The position numbers and the translations under genes were made by a program. From positions 792,001-856,000 of the forward strand of contig NZ_CP026095.1 of the NCBI RefSeq assembly GCF_004006295.1: DNA of 64,000 nucleotides, given 5' to 3'. The DNA is from Peribacillus asahii (GTDB taxonomy: Bacteria > Bacillota > Bacilli > Bacillales > DSM-1321). Position 1 is the first letter of the stretch; each line of letters starts with the position of its first letter. This document shows, in pieces, positions 46,333 through 53,916 of the stretch. The notes under the pieces were generated by a model. It saw nothing but the letters and a program-made list of their open reading frames with translations, was not told the origin of the DNA and searched no databases.

Positions 46333-46384
46333 AGCCCCTAAGGTTAATCTATTATTGATTACATTTACGTAAAGGGGTTTTTAT
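46333..46384 (+). terminator. Hairpin after NMO that includes the next ribosome site
   Basis: GCCCCT (46334-46339) can pair with AGGGGT (46373-46378), followed by TTTT. The right arm carries AAAGGGG, the only good Shine-Dalgarno sequence for the small ORF at 46389. The structure may therefore end NMO transcription or mask translation of that ORF. Confidence 0.5.
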
Positions 46385-46388
46385 AGTT

Positions 46389-46520
46389 ATGACGCAATCC
46401 AAACGACAAGAGGAAAGACAATGGACAAAAAGAAAACAATCGCAAAATCCTCATGGAAAAGTCAACTCTTTTGAGCAATTAGCTGAGGGAACAGTAAAAA
46501 GTGAAGCTAATAAGGAATAA
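46389..46520 (+). CDS. Small basic protein of unknown function
   Basis: A 43-residue hydrophilic peptide beginning MTQSKRQEERQWTKRKQSQN and ending VKSEANKE, with no membrane part. ATG lies about 10 bases after AAAGGGG. The composition resembles small acid-soluble or stress peptides of Bacilli, but no family is certain. A strong terminator follows at 46561. Confidence 0.55.
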   Translation: MTQSKRQEERQWTKRKQSQNPHGKVNSFEQLAEGTVKSEANKE

Positions 46521-46560
46521 CATGATTTCCGTAGGAATTTGAAAATATTAATTAAACGAT

Positions 46561-46596
46561 AAACATGCCATTCTATACGATTTAGAATGGCATGTT
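46561..46596 (+). terminator. Terminator after the small basic protein
   Basis: AAACATGCCATTCTA pairs with TAGAATGGCATGTTT, followed by ATTTGTTT. Confidence 0.85.
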
Positions 46597-46689
46597 TATT
46601 TGTTTGAATATAAAACAAAAGGATGACGAAAGATACTGGACTTCCTCACATACATATAAGAATGAATGGCTAAATAGAGGAGTGTTAAA

Positions 46690-47733
46690 GTGAATCGTTC
46701 TATATGGATTCTTTGGATGTGGAGGATAGGATTTCTTCTCCTTTTATTCTGGTTAATTCCGTATTCATGGGCATTAATTTTAGCTTTGTTTACAGCGCTT
46801 TTATTGAATGGGATTGTAGATTGGTTGTGTAAAAGTTTTTCGATGAAACGGTTATGGGCAGTTTTTATTGTATTCGTTTTGTATGTGGGGAGTTTAACGA
46901 CTTTAACTTTTCTGTTAATTTCTGTTTTAACGAGGCAAATCATTACTGTTTCGGAAAAGGTGCCAGATATTGCGAGAGAGTTGTATCAAACGGTGATGCT
47001 CCCATTCATTAAACAGTGGGAGCAATATTCCAAAACTCTTCCGGCTGATACGATTTGGTCTATTGAAAATGCAATGGAAAGAGGAATTCGTTCGTTAGAA
47101 GGCTTTACGCAAAACTTTGTACAAGGAACGGTTCAGTTTGTTACATCAGTGCCGGCTTTATTTATTGATTTGTTAATTTATTTAATTGCCGTGTTTTTAA
47201 TTTGTTTAGAACTGCCGGTTATCAGGGAAAGGGTGAAACAGTTTTTTAGAGATTCCACTTACCAAAAGATTTCTTTCGTGTATCAAGATTTAAGTATAGC
47301 AGCCGTTGGTTTTTTGAAAGCACAGGTGTTGCTTAGTTTACTTACGTTTGTTATGGCGTACGCAGGCTTATGGTTATTAAACGTTCCTTATACCTTATTA
47401 CTTACTTTGTTAATTGTTATTGTGGATATTTTGCCTATTCTAGGAACAGGTTCCGTGCTTGTGCCATGGGCAATCATCGTTTTCTTTCAAGGGAATCAGC
47501 ATTTGGCAATTGGTTTATTGCTTCTCTTTCTTGTCATTACAATAGTGAGAAGAACGGTCGAACCAAAAGTTTATTCGGCTAATATGGGATTAACACCGTT
47601 AGCCGCTTTAATCAGTTTATATTTAGGATTTAAGCTGCTCGGATTTATTGGGCTTTTTGTTGGTCCCGCCTTAGTGATTGTCTATGAAACATTAAAAAAG
47701 GTAGGGGTAATTAAGCCTAATTTTAAACTTTAG
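46690..47733 (+). CDS. AI-2E/PerM-family transporter
   Basis: A 347-residue membrane protein with about seven to eight segments and the family hallmark near the C-terminus (VDILPILGTGSVLVPWAII, then NMGLTPLAALISLYLGFKLL and GLFVGPALVIVYE). Members include autoinducer-2 exporters and sodium/proton antiporters; the substrate is open. The GTG start 46690 follows GAGGAG at 7 bases. The last 4 bases overlap the convergent zinc-ribbon gene. Confidence 0.88.
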   Translation: MNRSIWILWMWRIGFLLLLFWLIPYSWALILALFTALLLNGIVDWLCKSFSMKRLWAVFIVFVLYVGSLTTLTFLLISVLTRQIITVSEKVPDIARELYQTVMLPFIKQWEQYSKTLPADTIWSIENAMERGIRSLEGFTQNFVQGTVQFVTSVPALFIDLLIYLIAVFLICLELPVIRERVKQFFRDSTYQKISFVYQDLSIAAVGFLKAQVLLSLLTFVMAYAGLWLLNVPYTLLLTLLIVIVDILPILGTGSVLVPWAIIVFFQGNQHLAIGLLLLFLVITIVRRTVEPKVYSANMGLTPLAALISLYLGFKLLGFIGLFVGPALVIVYETLKKVGVIKPNFKL

Positions 47734-47879
47734 AAGCTTTTAAACTGTTGATTAACGTCGTTTATGTTTTTTACCTTTTTGCCTTTTCCCTGACAGTGGG
47801 AGCAACTGCGTGAGAAGAATTGGAGAAATTTCTTTTTTCCTCTTCCTTTGCAGTGTTGACAGATTGAGATGACTTTCAT
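47730..47879 (-). CDS. YuiA-like small zinc-ribbon protein
   Basis: A 49-residue protein with two C-x-x-C-x-G-x-G knuckles: ICQHCKGRGKK and SCSHCQGKGKK, as in the DnaJ zinc-finger repeat, separated by FLQFFSR. Very basic. ATG 47879 follows GGAGGTAGAAAC. It resembles the YuiA family of Bacillus. Its end overlaps the transporter gene on the other strand by 4 bases, so the two share their 3' ends. Confidence 0.7.
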   Translation of the reverse strand: MKVISICQHCKGRGKKKFLQFFSRSCSHCQGKGKKVKNINDVNQQFKSF

Positions 47880-48018
47880 GTTTCTACCTCCTTGAAGTCG
47901 TTTTTACTAACAGTATCGAGCAAGAAGGGAATAATTATACTTAATTACAATAATTTAGGATGAATAAAGATATCTGTTAAATTATAGTATATGTGCAATA
48001 GAGCAGAAATGAGCACAA

Positions 48019-48053
48019 CAAAAACCCCGCGCTTATAAAAGTGCGGGGTTTTT
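48019..48053 (-). terminator. Terminator of the first CNNM/HlyC gene
   Basis: AAAAACCCCGC pairs with GTGCGGGGTTTTT; T runs on both strands. Confidence 0.88.
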
Positions 48054-48057
48054 GTGT

Positions 48058-49419
48058 TTATGAAACAATCTCTGTTTTGGAGATGATTGGGAAATCTTTC
48101 ACCTCTGCCACTTCTGTAATGACTGTAGCTGGTTTGTAAATTTCAATATAGTGAATATGATGATCTTCCATTTCTTTTATTTTAAAATGATAATCACCAT
48201 ACTTGAGAACATCGCCTTGCTTAGATTCATAGTTCTCCGTTAAAATCCAGCCGCCCATTGTATCGATATCTTCATCATCAATATCAATTTTGAGTAAATC
48301 ATTGATCTCGCTAATTAATACTTTTGCATCGATGATATAGTGATCGTCTTTGAGTTTACGAATATCTGGAACCTCGTCTAAGTCGAATTCGTCGCGAATA
48401 TCGCCGACAATCTCTTCTAGAATATCTTCAACTGTAACGAGCCCTGATGTACCGCCATATTCATCCATTAAAATCGCCATGTGAATTCGTTCTTTCTGCA
48501 TTTTGACTAATAAGTCATGAATAGGGATGCTATCGATCACTCGAATGATTGGACGAATATACTGTTCAATCGTTTGAGTTGACTGGTTGCTCTTATCAAT
48601 CATTTGCGTAAATAGTTCTTTCATGTTGACCATCCCGATGACATGGTCTTTATCCCCATCAATAACAGGATAACGTGTGTATTTCTCTTCTGATAAAACT
48701 TCAAAAAATTGTTGAATCGTATCTGTTTTAGATAATGTGGCAATCTCTGTACGAGGTACCATGATTTCTTTTGCAATCCGATCATCGAATTCGAAAATTT
48801 TGTTTACATATTTAAACTCAGATTGGTTAATTTCACCACTTTTATAACTTTCTGAAACGATAATACGAAGCTCTTCTTCTGTATGAGCGATATCATGTTC
48901 AGATACAGCTTTTAAACCAAACATTCTTGTAAGCATTCGCGCGCTTCCATTCAGTATCCAAATAAATGGGTACATGATTTTGTTAAACCAAATTAATGGT
49001 TTCGATACGAGCAAAGTTACTTGTTCGGCTTTTTGGATCGCTAACGTTTTTGGTGCCAATTCTCCGACAACTACGTGAATAAAGGTAATAAGGGAAAAGG
49101 CAATGATAATTGATAAAATATGAGCAACAGAATTAGGGATATGAAGTTGAGTTAGAAGCGGTCCTAAAATTCTTTCAACAGTCGGTTCTCCCAGCCAACC
49201 AAGACCAAGTGCGGTAATCGTAATACCAAGCTGACAGGTGGATAAATACTCATCCAAATTAGAGGTTACTCGTTTTGCCTGAATGGCATTCGCTTTTCCT
49301 TCTTCAATTAATTGGTCAATTCTTGTACTCCTTACTTTAACAATTGCAAACTCTGAAGCTACAAAAAATGCTGTCAAAGCAATTAGAATGGCAATCAAAA
49401 CCAAGTTTATTATGTCCAA
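48058..49419 (-). CDS. CNNM/HlyC-family transporter, paralogue 1 (MpfA-like)
   Basis: A 453-residue protein. The DUF21 membrane domain (about 1-190, beginning NLVLIAILIALTAFFVASEFA) is followed by two CBS domains (about 210-335; MVPRTEIATL, RIHMAILMDEYGGTSGLVT) and a CorC/HlyC transporter-associated domain. B. subtilis MpfA (YhdP) of this family exports magnesium, the likely role here. The start is TTG 49419 after AGGGAG, behind an unusual hairpin leader shared with paralogue 2. The two copies are about 4 kb apart on the same strand, so they may come from duplication. Confidence 0.88.
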   Translation of the reverse strand: MDIINLVLIAILIALTAFFVASEFAIVKVRSTRIDQLIEEGKANAIQAKRVTSNLDEYLSTCQLGITITALGLGWLGEPTVERILGPLLTQLHIPNSVAHILSIIIAFSLITFIHVVVGELAPKTLAIQKAEQVTLLVSKPLIWFNKIMYPFIWILNGSARMLTRMFGLKAVSEHDIAHTEEELRIIVSESYKSGEINQSEFKYVNKIFEFDDRIAKEIMVPRTEIATLSKTDTIQQFFEVLSEEKYTRYPVIDGDKDHVIGMVNMKELFTQMIDKSNQSTQTIEQYIRPIIRVIDSIPIHDLLVKMQKERIHMAILMDEYGGTSGLVTVEDILEEIVGDIRDEFDLDEVPDIRKLKDDHYIIDAKVLISEINDLLKIDIDDEDIDTMGGWILTENYESKQGDVLKYGDYHFKIKEMEDHHIHYIEIYKPATVITEVAEVKDFPIISKTEIVS

Positions 49420-49680
49420 ATAAGTCTCCCTTAACTCGCCTTTAAGGCGAATCAGGAGTCCACCTCCTAGATTTTTAAAATATACTGAATTTTTGTTCGT
49501 TAAATATGTGATGCTGGATTACGACGAGACGGGAGCTACAAGAACTTTTTCCGTGAATAAGTGCTGTAAGATTAGTAGCTTCTTCCATATACACTTTTGC
49601 ATCGGAATACGTAGTATCCGCTCGTCACTACGAATATCCTTTAATGCCCCATCCAATCACCTCGAATTCTAATTAATTAA
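49420..49680 (-). promoter_or_regulatory. Leader of CNNM paralogue 1 with hairpins and a small ORF
   Basis: Near the TTG start the minus strand carries GGAGGTGG, then the hairpin CTCC-TGAT-TCGCC-TTAAA-GGCGA-GTTAAG-GGAG, then ACTTAT and TTG. Further upstream, between about 49530 and 49660, are paired arms (CGTAGT/ACTACG, GCAT/ATGC, GAAGCTAC/GTAGCTCC), and a TTG-started 45-codon frame (LDGALKDIRSDERILRIPMQ) lies there too. It does not match the M-box or another riboswitch I know. Whether it is a structured RNA or a small gene is open. Confidence 0.4.
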
Positions 49681-49941
49681 ATATCTTCATTATAGAAATA
49701 GTCATAAATTCCGTCAAACCGACTAGAAGGGCTAATTTGACGATTATTGCTTAATATATGAATGTTTTAAAGGAATATTAGCGTTTTTTAGCCGTTTTCT
49801 TTACTTCTCTCTCGATATTATAGAATATTCAGTCAATTAACCCTCTTTTTGAAATAATCACTCTGTTACATTATATGGTTGCTTGTTCATTCATTCTTGT
49901 ATGGTTGAAAAAATAGAAGCATTAAGATTAATTTTTTTATC
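49681..49941. other. AT-rich gap without recognised features
   Basis: Between the leader of the minus-strand transporter and the YitT-like gene. It should hold both divergent promoters. I see no stable hairpin and no ORF. Confidence 0.5.
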
Positions 49942-50565
49942 TTGTATGACATATTGTGTAGAAACGGACGAGCTTATGATGGGGGGATTTATATATCATA
50001 TATTGAAAAGGTAGCAGCGACGATTGTTGGTAGCTTGCTTCTTGGAATTGCTATCAACCTTTTTTTAGTTCCTTATCATTTATTAGATGGCGGATTGATT
50101 GGACTTGGGCTTATTGTTCATTATTATTTTCATCTTCCTGCTGGATTAAGCATTATTTTACTTAGTGCACCCCTTTATGCATATGTTTGGTTCTTTGAAA
50201 GGAGTTGGCTCTTTCGCAGTTTAAATGGTTTACTCGTTTCTTCCTTGTGTATCGATCTTTGTTCAAACATTATTATACATTGGAAGGTGCCAATTGCGCT
50301 TAGTGCTATAGTAGGCGGTTTATTAATTGGGTTAGGTATTGGTCTTATGCTTCGTTATGAAACATCAACAGGAGGAACAGATATGCTGGCTCACATTATT
50401 TCTAAAAAAAGCGGATGGAATGTCGGGTTAATTATTTTGTTCCTAGATAGTTGTGTACTCGTATCAGGTATTAATATTGTTGGTGTAAGCATTTTTTGTT
50501 ATTCTGTGCTCACCATTATTGCTGGAGCTTTTATGACGTCGATTACGGTGAGGAGATCCTGGTGA
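49942..50565 (+). CDS. Short YitT-family membrane protein
   Basis: A 207-residue protein with about five membrane segments. The YitT mark is IVGSLLLGIAINLFLVPYHL then LLDGGLIGLGLIVHY near the N-terminus; the second half has LRYETSTGGTDMLAHIISKK (about 136-155). The usual C-terminal DUF2179 domain of full-length YitT (about 280 residues) is absent. The real start is unclear: the open frame begins at a TTG without ribosome site, and the family start should fall near 49990, where only ATT/ATA codons follow a GGGGGG run. A non-standard start or a damaged 5' end are both possible. Confidence 0.75.
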   Translation: MYDILCRNGRAYDGGIYISYIEKVAATIVGSLLLGIAINLFLVPYHLLDGGLIGLGLIVHYYFHLPAGLSIILLSAPLYAYVWFFERSWLFRSLNGLLVSSLCIDLCSNIIIHWKVPIALSAIVGGLLIGLGIGLMLRYETSTGGTDMLAHIISKKSGWNVGLIILFLDSCVLVSGINIVGVSIFCYSVLTIIAGAFMTSITVRRSW

Positions 50566-50671
50566 TTTTTTTGTATAAAATCATTCCTTTTGGGTAAATA
50601 TGGAATTTAGTGGAGGTTGGTGAAGACAAATATTCCACTATATTTCATTTTAATATAAAGGAAGTTATGCG

Positions 50672-51391
50672 ATGAAGAAATTACCAGCGTTTAGTATACT
50701 GCTTGTACTTGTACTATTAGCAGGATGTCAAGAAACAGAAATGCCAGAGGGGAAGGAAGTAAATAGTACGGTTACTACTCCGTTAGTCGCTTCAATTTCA
50801 AGTGTGGGCGATCTTGTAGCAGGCAAGGAGATTATTATTGAGGCTTCAGTGAAACAAGGAAAGGAAGTCATTCAGGAAGCGGATGAAGTGCTTATTGAAA
50901 TTCGAAAATCTGGAAGCGATGAGCGAACGATGTTAGGTGCGAAAAATATTGGAGAAGGTAAGTATCAAGTATTACATACGTTCCCGGATAGCGGAAAATA
51001 TTTTGTAATCGCTCATGTAACGACAAAGGGTCTTCATGTTATGCCAGAGAAAGAATTTGTAATCGAAGAGCATAAGCCTTCAGAAACATCGGCTCATCCA
51101 AGTTCGGACTTTTCTATTGAGTTCTTTAATAACCGGGCAAAAGCTGGACAAAAGTCTGATGTGGAAGCAGCTATAATCTTAGATGGAAAACCGTTAACAG
51201 CGGCCAATGTGAGCTTTGAAGTTTGGAAAGAGGGAAGCGAAGAAAGCCATTTTATTAAAGCGATTGAAAAAGAGAGCGGGAAATATCAAAATAAAGTATC
51301 CTTCCAAGACGAAGGTACTTATAAAATCCAAGTACATGTAGAAAAAGGCGAGCTCCATGAGCATCAATTACAAACGATTGAAGTGGAGTAA
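50672..51391 (+). CDS. YtkA-like lipoprotein with two repeats
   Basis: A 239-residue exported lipoprotein. The signal peptide ends LLVLVLLAGCQETE (lipidated Cys about 19). Two Ig-like repeats (about 40-130 and 145-235) each have the FixH/YtkA pattern: VSFEVWKEG or VLIEIRKSG, then GEGKYQVLHTFPDSGKYFV and SGKYQNKVSFQDEGTYKIQV. YtkA-like proteins occur near copper or cytochrome-oxidase genes, but none lies here. A terminator follows at 51401. Confidence 0.8.
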   Translation: MKKLPAFSILLVLVLLAGCQETEMPEGKEVNSTVTTPLVASISSVGDLVAGKEIIIEASVKQGKEVIQEADEVLIEIRKSGSDERTMLGAKNIGEGKYQVLHTFPDSGKYFVIAHVTTKGLHVMPEKEFVIEEHKPSETSAHPSSDFSIEFFNNRAKAGQKSDVEAAIILDGKPLTAANVSFEVWKEGSEESHFIKAIEKESGKYQNKVSFQDEGTYKIQVHVEKGELHEHQLQTIEVE

Positions 51392-51400
51392 GACAGGGAA

Positions 51401-51430
51401 GAGACTAACTGTAAAGTTGGTCTTTTTTTT
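51401..51430 (+). terminator. Terminator of the lipoprotein gene
   Basis: AGACTAACT pairs with AGTTGGTCT, followed by TTTTTTT. Confidence 0.85.
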
Positions 51431-51503
51431 GTGAAGTTGAAATAACTTTATGAATAGAGGGACGAGCGATTTCGAAAATACAATAAGGGAGAACGGGCTA
51501 ATT

Positions 51504-52135
51504 ATGTCAGAATGGATTATGTTAGCTTTGCAGTTTTTTTCGGATTTAGGGTACATAGGCATTATGTTAGGGTTGATGGTGGAAGTCATCCCAAGTGAGT
51601 TAGTACTAGGGTACGGTGGATATTTAGTAGGAATTGGACAATTGACTTTTAGTGGAGCTTTAATTGCAGGGGTAATTGGGGGACATTAGCCCAGCTCTTT
51701 CTATATTGGGCCGGTTATTTTGGAGGCAGGCCATTTTTATTGAAATATGGTAAATATGTATTGATTAAAGAAAAGCATATAACGATGGCAGAGGAGTGGT
51801 TTGAGCGTTATGGGGTAGCGGTAATTTTTACGGCACGCTTCATTCCTGTTGTGCGCCATGCCATTTCCATCCCGGCAGGCATTGCGAAAATGTCTCATTG
51901 GAAGTTTCTTATTTATACTGTTGCGGCGATTATTCCATGGACCGTTTTATTTTTGCTATTAGGGAAATTGCTCGGGGAAAATTGGCAAGAGGTGAGAAGC
52001 TTTGCGACGCCATATATTATTCCGCTAACTGTGCTATCTGTATTGTTTATTAGTGGATATATTATGTGGAGTCAGAAACGCACACCCCCGATTATAACCG
52101 TGAAGAAAATGAACGATTATAATCGGAAGGGCTAG
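51504..52135 (+). pseudogene. DedA-family gene frameshifted at a G run
   Basis: The frame from ATG 51504 (MSEWIMLALQFFSDLGYIGI) reads EVIPSELVLGYGGYLVG and then GVIGGH-stop at 51689. In the +1 frame the code continues LAQLFLYWAGYFGGRPFLLK, FTARFIPVVRHAISIPAGIA (the DedA loop) and on to 52135. The G run at 51678-51682 has five Gs; six would restore VIGGTLAQLF. So one base was lost in a homopolymer. It may be a dead gene, a sequencing error, or a slippage switch. The homologue at 22123 is intact. Confidence 0.85.
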
Positions 52136-52144
52136 AGGAAGAAG

Positions 52145-52271
52145 GGTGTCCTAAAAGTGAAAATATCCTTCAAAGGAGTTATGAAGGACAAAATCCGGAA
52201 TCCAGGAAGGGAAATGTTCTTCAACGGAATCATGAAGGACAAAATCCAGGAAACAAGCAAAGGAGCTGTCC
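52145..52271. repeat. Dispersed intergenic repeat, copy B
   Basis: Two units, ATGAAGGACAAAATCC-GGAATCC and ATGAAGGACAAAATCC-AGGAA, lie about 50 bases apart with TGTTCTTCA between them. The order and spacing agree with copy A at 5158-5268 when that is read on the opposite strand. The terminator of the next gene begins at its right end. Confidence 0.7.
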
Positions 52272-52292
52272 GTTTTTAGACAGCTCCTTTTG
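52262..52292 (-). terminator. Terminator of the second CNNM/HlyC gene
   Basis: GGAGCTGTC pairs with GACAGCTCC, loop rich in T, then TTTTG on the + side. It abuts the repeat copy B. Confidence 0.75.
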
Positions 52293-53624
52293 TCAGGATT
52301 CTTCTAGTTGATTGTCTGCTTGTAATATCGGTTGTTTCACTTTCTGTACTTCAATAAATTTAATTGTATGATCTTCCATTTCGATAACTTTAAAAGCAAA
52401 ATCTTGTTTTTGAATGATATCGCCAAGAGATACATCATAATTTTCTGTTAAAATCCAGCCGCCAATCGTATCGATATCTTCATCATCAATTTCTAAATCT
52501 AGTAAATCATTGACTTCTTTAACGAGTAATTTTGCATCAAGAATATAATGTCCATCTGAAAGAACTTGTATAGACGGTACTTCGTCATTGTCAAACTCAT
52601 CACGAATTTCACCGACAATTTCTTCGAGTATGTCTTCCACTGTAACAAGCCCAGCGGTCCCGCCGTATTCGTCCATAACAATCGCCATATGAATCCGTTC
52701 TTTCTGCATTTTTAGCAGCAGATCATGAATCGGGATATTTTCCATTACTCGGATGATAGGGCGAGTATATGTTTCAATTTTGTTAAAGCGATTATCTTGT
52801 TTTTTGATTAAATCAGCGAACACTTCTTTTAGGTTAACTAAGCCAATTACATGGTCTTTATCGCCTTCCACAACAGGATAGCGTGTATACCGTTCTTGCT
52901 TCGCCATGTTGACGAAATCTTCAAGTATTTCGTCCTTTGAAATGGTCAAAATTTCTGTTCGCGGTACCATAATTTCCTTGGCAAGACGATCATCAAACTC
53001 AAAGATATTACTTACATATTTGAATTCTGACTGGTTTATTTCTCCATTTTCATAACTGTCGGATAAGATAAATCGTAATTCTTCCTCAGAATGGGCTTCA
53101 TTTTCATTCGTTTGCTTAAATCCAAGCATTTTTACTACGGCACGAGCTGAATGATTCAGCAGCCAAATAAAAGGAAAGGCAATTTTATGAAAGAATAGTA
53201 ACGGTTTAGCAAGCAGCAGCGTCACTTGTTCTGCTTTTTGGATAGCGACCGTTTTGGGCGCTAATTCACCTACAACAACGTTTAAAAAAGTAATAAGCGA
53301 AAAGGCAATAACAAATGATAAAATTTCGGCTGCTTGAGCTGGAATATGTAATAAATCAAACCAAGGTTTAATGAGATGTAGAACAGTAGGTTCACCAAGC
53401 CATCCTAATCCCAAAGCTGAAATGGTAATCCCAAGTTGTGTTGCCGACAAATATTCATCCAGATTGGATATCACTTTTTTTGCGGCCATTGCATTTTTAT
53501 TTCCTTCTTCGATGAGCTGATCAATTCTAGAGCTGCGAACTCGGATAATAGAAAATTCCGAAGCAACGAAGAAAGCTGTTAATGCAATTAAAAGAATAAC
53601 TAGTATTAAATTAAAAGTGTCCAA
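52293..53624 (-). CDS. CNNM/HlyC-family transporter, paralogue 2 (MpfA-like)
   Basis: A 443-residue protein with the same domain order as the 48058 gene (DUF21, CBS pair, CorC/HlyC) and high similarity throughout (FFVASEFSIIRVRSSRIDQL, MVPRTEILTI, RIHMAIVMDEYGGTAGLVT). It probably also exports magnesium or a like cation. The TTG start (53624) is preceded directly by an in-frame TAA, so no upstream start exists. The Shine-Dalgarno GGGAGGTG lies about 48 bases upstream, separated by a hairpin. Confidence 0.88.
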   Translation of the reverse strand: MDTFNLILVILLIALTAFFVASEFSIIRVRSSRIDQLIEEGNKNAMAAKKVISNLDEYLSATQLGITISALGLGWLGEPTVLHLIKPWFDLLHIPAQAAEILSFVIAFSLITFLNVVVGELAPKTVAIQKAEQVTLLLAKPLLFFHKIAFPFIWLLNHSARAVVKMLGFKQTNENEAHSEEELRFILSDSYENGEINQSEFKYVSNIFEFDDRLAKEIMVPRTEILTISKDEILEDFVNMAKQERYTRYPVVEGDKDHVIGLVNLKEVFADLIKKQDNRFNKIETYTRPIIRVMENIPIHDLLLKMQKERIHMAIVMDEYGGTAGLVTVEDILEEIVGEIRDEFDNDEVPSIQVLSDGHYILDAKLLVKEVNDLLDLEIDDEDIDTIGGWILTENYDVSLGDIIQKQDFAFKVIEMEDHTIKFIEVQKVKQPILQADNQLEES

Positions 53625-53680
53625 TTAGTGCGAGATACAAATCAAATCTATGGAGTTTGATCGATCTCAGTCACCTCCCA
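53622..53680 (-). promoter_or_regulatory. Hairpin-bridged ribosome binding site of CNNM paralogue 2
   Basis: On the minus strand GGGAGGTG (53679-53672) is followed by a hairpin (53668-53632: GAGAT...ATCAAA...TTTGAT...ATCTC) and then TTG. If the hairpin forms, the site and the start codon are only about 10 bases apart, the usual distance. Unfolded they are about 48 bases apart, so translation should depend on the fold. Confidence 0.65.
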
Positions 53681-53885
53681 AAATACAATAAAATTTATAA
53701 AATCATACCTCTGCTTCAATAACGGTATGAAAGTAGTTCCAACTATTTATTATTTTATCGCTTATTCATTTTAATTGAAAGCTTCGTTAAATCTTATTCA
53801 TAGCCTAATGGAAAGTTAATATTAGTATACGGAAATAGGATTCATTCCATTAAAAAATCAATAGTATCCTTCTATGAAATAATGC

Positions 53886-53916
53886 CCATAAAAAAATTCA
53901 CCTTCAAATAGGAAGA
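53886..53916 (-). terminator. Terminator of the orphan kinase gene
   Basis: ATTCACCTTC pairs with GGAAGATGAAT and is followed on the minus strand by TTTTTT. It overlaps the kinase stop codon. Confidence 0.75.

Noticed and set aside
49480..49680. M-box magnesium riboswitch for the CNNM gene
   Set aside because: The conserved M-box segments are not present, so the leader is listed only as unexplained.
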